DNA from: Anaeramoeba ignava
Taxonomy: Eukaryota; Metamonada; Anaeramoebidae
Assembly (NCBI GenBank): GCA_028826165.1
Contig: JAPDFW010000063.1
Location: 1,116,001-1,180,000 of the forward strand
Direction of reading: 5' to 3'
DNA: 64,000 bases
Each line of letters opens with the position of its first letter. The first letter of the stretch is position 1. Positions 61,899-64,000 of this stretch are shown in pieces. The notes beneath the pieces were generated by a model. That model ran no database searches, was not told where the DNA came from, and saw only the letters and a program-made list of their open reading frames with translations. A program made the translations under genes and the position numbers.

Positions 61899-63779
61899 AT
61901 GAATAATAAAAAACAACACAAAAATGAAAACAAAAACAAAAAACAACATAAACACAAACATCAGCATAAACATCAACACAAAACAAACAAAATGGACAAG
62001 AAGGATAATAACAATAACAATAACAATAACAATAACAATAACAATAACGATAACAATAATAATAACCAAATTGAAAATGCAAATCAAAATGAAAATGAAA
62101 ATGAAATGAAAAATTTAGAAAAAAAAGTAACAAAAAATTTAATTAAAAATTATTCAAATCTTTTAAATGGAAATTCATTTAAAGATTTTTCAATTTTTGT
62201 TGAGAATAAATCAAATCCTTTTGAAATTAAAGTTCATAAATCAATTTTATCTTCAAGATCTCCTTTTTTTAATGAGTTATTAAAAGAGAAAAATCATCTT
62301 AATTCTATTTCTTTAAATCAATTTAATAAAAAAGAAATGGAATCAATTTTGAGTTATATTTATTATGGAAATATTTCTTTTGAGAATCAAGAAAATCTTA
62401 TTCAATTATTGGAAATTTCAATTTATTTTAAATTAAATTTATTGAAAGAAATTATTCAAAAAAAAATTTCAAATTCAATTAATTATTCAAATTTTTTCCA
62501 ATTTTTATTCCAAAATCGAAATTTAAATTCAAATGAAATTGAAATAAAATGTTTTGAATTAATAAATCAAAATTTTTCCCAAATTCAGAATAATGAGAAT
62601 TTATTCAATTTAACTAAAGAAGAAATTATCAAATTTATTCAATTTAAACAAGAAAAAAAAGAAATTTTTCAATTTGATTTTTTTCAATTTTTAAATAATT
62701 GGATTAAAAAAAGAAATAAATCATTAAAATTAAAGAAATATGAACACAAAATGAATGAAAAGAAAAGATTATTTCATTCTTTTTTTTCATTATTTGATAA
62801 AGATTCAATTTCAAAACAAGATTTTGATAAATTAAAACAATTTGATTTTTTTCTTCCAAATTCTTTCTTAATTCATTTTGAAAGAACTATTTTTGAAATT
62901 CAAGATCAAGAAAAAGAAACAAAAATCAAAGAAAAAGAAAAGAAAATTAAAAGAAGAGATAAAAGAATTAAATCATTTCAATCAGAAAACCAAAATTTGA
63001 AATCTGAAAATAAGAAGAAAGAAAAGGAAATTGAAGAGAAATGGAAGAAAGAAATTGAAGATAAAAACAAAGAAATTGAAGATAAAGAGAAAGAAAATCA
63101 ACAAATGAAAATTGAAATTGAAGATAAAAACAAAGAAGTTGAGAAAATGAAACCTGTTTTTGATGAATATGAAAAAGAATTTGAAGAAATCCAAAAGAAA
63201 TTAGAACCAATCAAAAAGAATTTTCCTCAATTTTCAGAAACAAGAATTATTAAAGATATTGAATATGTTAAGAAATTACAAGAATGGATAAATGATAATG
63301 ATTTTTTTTCTAAAATGAAAAAAGGATTTTCAGCAAAAAGAGATGGATTTAATTCTCAAAATTGGCATAAAGCAGTTGATGGGAAAGGAAAAACATTAGT
63401 TATTATCAAAACAAAACAAAATTTTATTTTTGGAGGTTTTACTCAAGTTGGATGGAATAGAGGTACAAGATGGAGTAAAGACTCAAATGCATTTATTTTT
63501 TCATTAAGAAATGATAAAGGAGATAGAATACCTGCAAAGTTTACAATTAAAAAAGGTCAAGAACAATGGGCAATTTATTCTGATTTAAGTTATGGTCCAA
63601 TATTTGGTGATGGAAGTGATATTTATTTAGTTTCTAATTTACAATCTGGTTATTCAAATTTTGGTTGTACTTATAATCTACCTAATGGAATTACTTATAA
63701 TACAGATTCAGGTAAAAGTTATTTAGCTGGTTCTTATAATAATTGGGTTGTTGATGAACTTGAAACTTATTTCATTTAA
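61899..63779 (+). CDS. BTB-BACK-coiled-coil-TLDc protein
   Basis: A 626-residue intronless protein. Residues 1-75 are Lys/His/Asn low complexity with a poly-Asn run. A BTB domain follows (about 85-195: FKDFSIFVENKSNPFEIKVH, KSILSSRSPFFNELL, ILSYIYYGNI). A BACK-like helical region spans about 195-330 with FQFLFQNRNL. A highly charged coiled coil covers about 335-445. A TLDc-type domain (about 455-626) shows FSAKRDGFNSQNWHKAVDGK, TLVIIKTKQNFIFGGFTQVG, AFIFSLRND, FGDGSDIYLVSN and a final GSYNNWVVDELETYFI. The order BTB, coil, TLDc is a protist-expanded architecture. BTB-BACK suggests Cullin-3 binding. TLDc domains elsewhere interact with the V-ATPase or protect against oxidative stress, so a link to lysosome or vacuole control is only a guess. 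Confidence 0.9.
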   Translation: MNNKKQHKNENKNKKQHKHKHQHKHQHKTNKMDKKDNNNNNNNNNNNNNNDNNNNNQIENANQNENENEMKNLEKKVTKNLIKNYSNLLNGNSFKDFSIFVENKSNPFEIKVHKSILSSRSPFFNELLKEKNHLNSISLNQFNKKEMESILSYIYYGNISFENQENLIQLLEISIYFKLNLLKEIIQKKISNSINYSNFFQFLFQNRNLNSNEIEIKCFELINQNFSQIQNNENLFNLTKEEIIKFIQFKQEKKEIFQFDFFQFLNNWIKKRNKSLKLKKYEHKMNEKKRLFHSFFSLFDKDSISKQDFDKLKQFDFFLPNSFLIHFERTIFEIQDQEKETKIKEKEKKIKRRDKRIKSFQSENQNLKSENKKKEKEIEEKWKKEIEDKNKEIEDKEKENQQMKIEIEDKNKEVEKMKPVFDEYEKEFEEIQKKLEPIKKNFPQFSETRIIKDIEYVKKLQEWINDNDFFSKMKKGFSAKRDGFNSQNWHKAVDGKGKTLVIIKTKQNFIFGGFTQVGWNRGTRWSKDSNAFIFSLRNDKGDRIPAKFTIKKGQEQWAIYSDLSYGPIFGDGSDIYLVSNLQSGYSNFGCTYNLPNGITYNTDSGKSYLAGSYNNWVVDELETYFI

Positions 63780-64000
63780 AAATTAATTAATAATAAGAAA
63801 ATCAAACTTTTTTTTTTTAATTTTTTTTTTCAAAATTTAATTCAATTTTAATTTACTTTTAATCAAATTAATTTCTTTAAAATAATAAATAAGAAACAAA
63901 TTTTAATTTTAAATAATTTAATTTTAATTTAAAATATTTATTAAAAATTTAATTAATAAAAATAATCCAAAAAAAAAAAATAATAAATTTTAAAAAATTG
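63780..64000. other. 3' flank at the window end
   Basis: AT-rich sequence of 221 bp with A and T runs. No gene or ordered repeat is seen before the window ends. Confidence 0.5.

Noticed and set aside
1-64000. tRNA, rRNA and transposon genes
   Set aside because: I looked for tRNA-like T-loops (GGTTCGAATCC type), rRNA cores and transposase or reverse-transcriptase motifs and saw none that I could support by eye.

Overview
This window is nuclear DNA from a very AT-rich single-celled eukaryote. Genes are split by spliceosomal introns (almost all GT-AG) and packed 60-350 bp apart on both strands. Proteins are rich in Asn, Gln, Glu and Lys tracts. Introns, spacers and 3' flanks carry 6- to 18-bp tandem repeats. 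The RCC1-BTB proteins and the BTB-coiled-coil-TLDc protein, together with a full conventional toolkit (Tra1/TRRAP, MOB1, SF3B6, exportin-7, Ras), suggest an amoeboid protist. Anaeramoeba is my best guess, but that is inference from protein style, not from a marker gene.

Layout. 0-7.6 kb: the 3' end of an unknown coiled-coil gene, an exportin-7-like gene, a 1.1-kb minisatellite and an acidic low-complexity gene (-). 7.9-14.2 kb (all -): MOB1 with a 1.9-kb repeat-filled intron, a small MTH1187/YkoF-type thiamine-binding family protein, and a GH38 alpha-mannosidase with a signal peptide. 14.3-17.75 kb: a many-exon gene for a predicted surface protein. 17.85-23 kb: two tandem RCC1-BTB genes (-), one frameshifted, then a GNB1L/ASA1-type WD40 gene (+). 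23.2-28.6 kb: secreted rhodanese (-), Ras GTPase (-), divergent homeodomain protein (-), SH3-coiled-coil protein (+). 28.8-35 kb (all +): coiled-coil gene, about nine copies of a ~153-bp satellite-like repeat, a tristetraprolin-type CCCH gene, another coiled-coil gene and a TACC-domain gene. 36.9-49.6 kb: a 12.7-kb Tra1/TRRAP gene. 49.8-57 kb: SF3B6 (-) with a 2.5-kb repeat intron, a double-PHD gene (+) and an NCoR/SMRT-type corepressor (-). 57.3-63.8 kb: a second tandem RCC1-BTB pair (+), a ~144-bp repeat and a BTB-BACK-coil-TLDc gene (+).

Several genes concern chromatin and transcription: TRRAP (scaffold of SAGA and NuA4-type acetyltransferases), GNB1L/ASA1 (a PIKK-maturation factor expected to help TRRAP), an NCoR-like corepressor, a double-PHD protein and a homeodomain protein. 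MOB1, TACC, Ras, SF3B6 and exportin-7 are core mitosis, signalling, splicing and transport functions. I see no sign of a shared operon-like system.

The strongest non-gene signals are: (1) a TTTTTCATTTTT-like element just upstream of most start codons, oriented to each gene, in all five divergent promoters; (2) locus-private minisatellites filling introns; (3) nucleosome-sized repeats at 29.9-31.3 and 61.1-61.5 kb; (4) several single-base frame breaks in otherwise conserved genes, some in A homopolymers.
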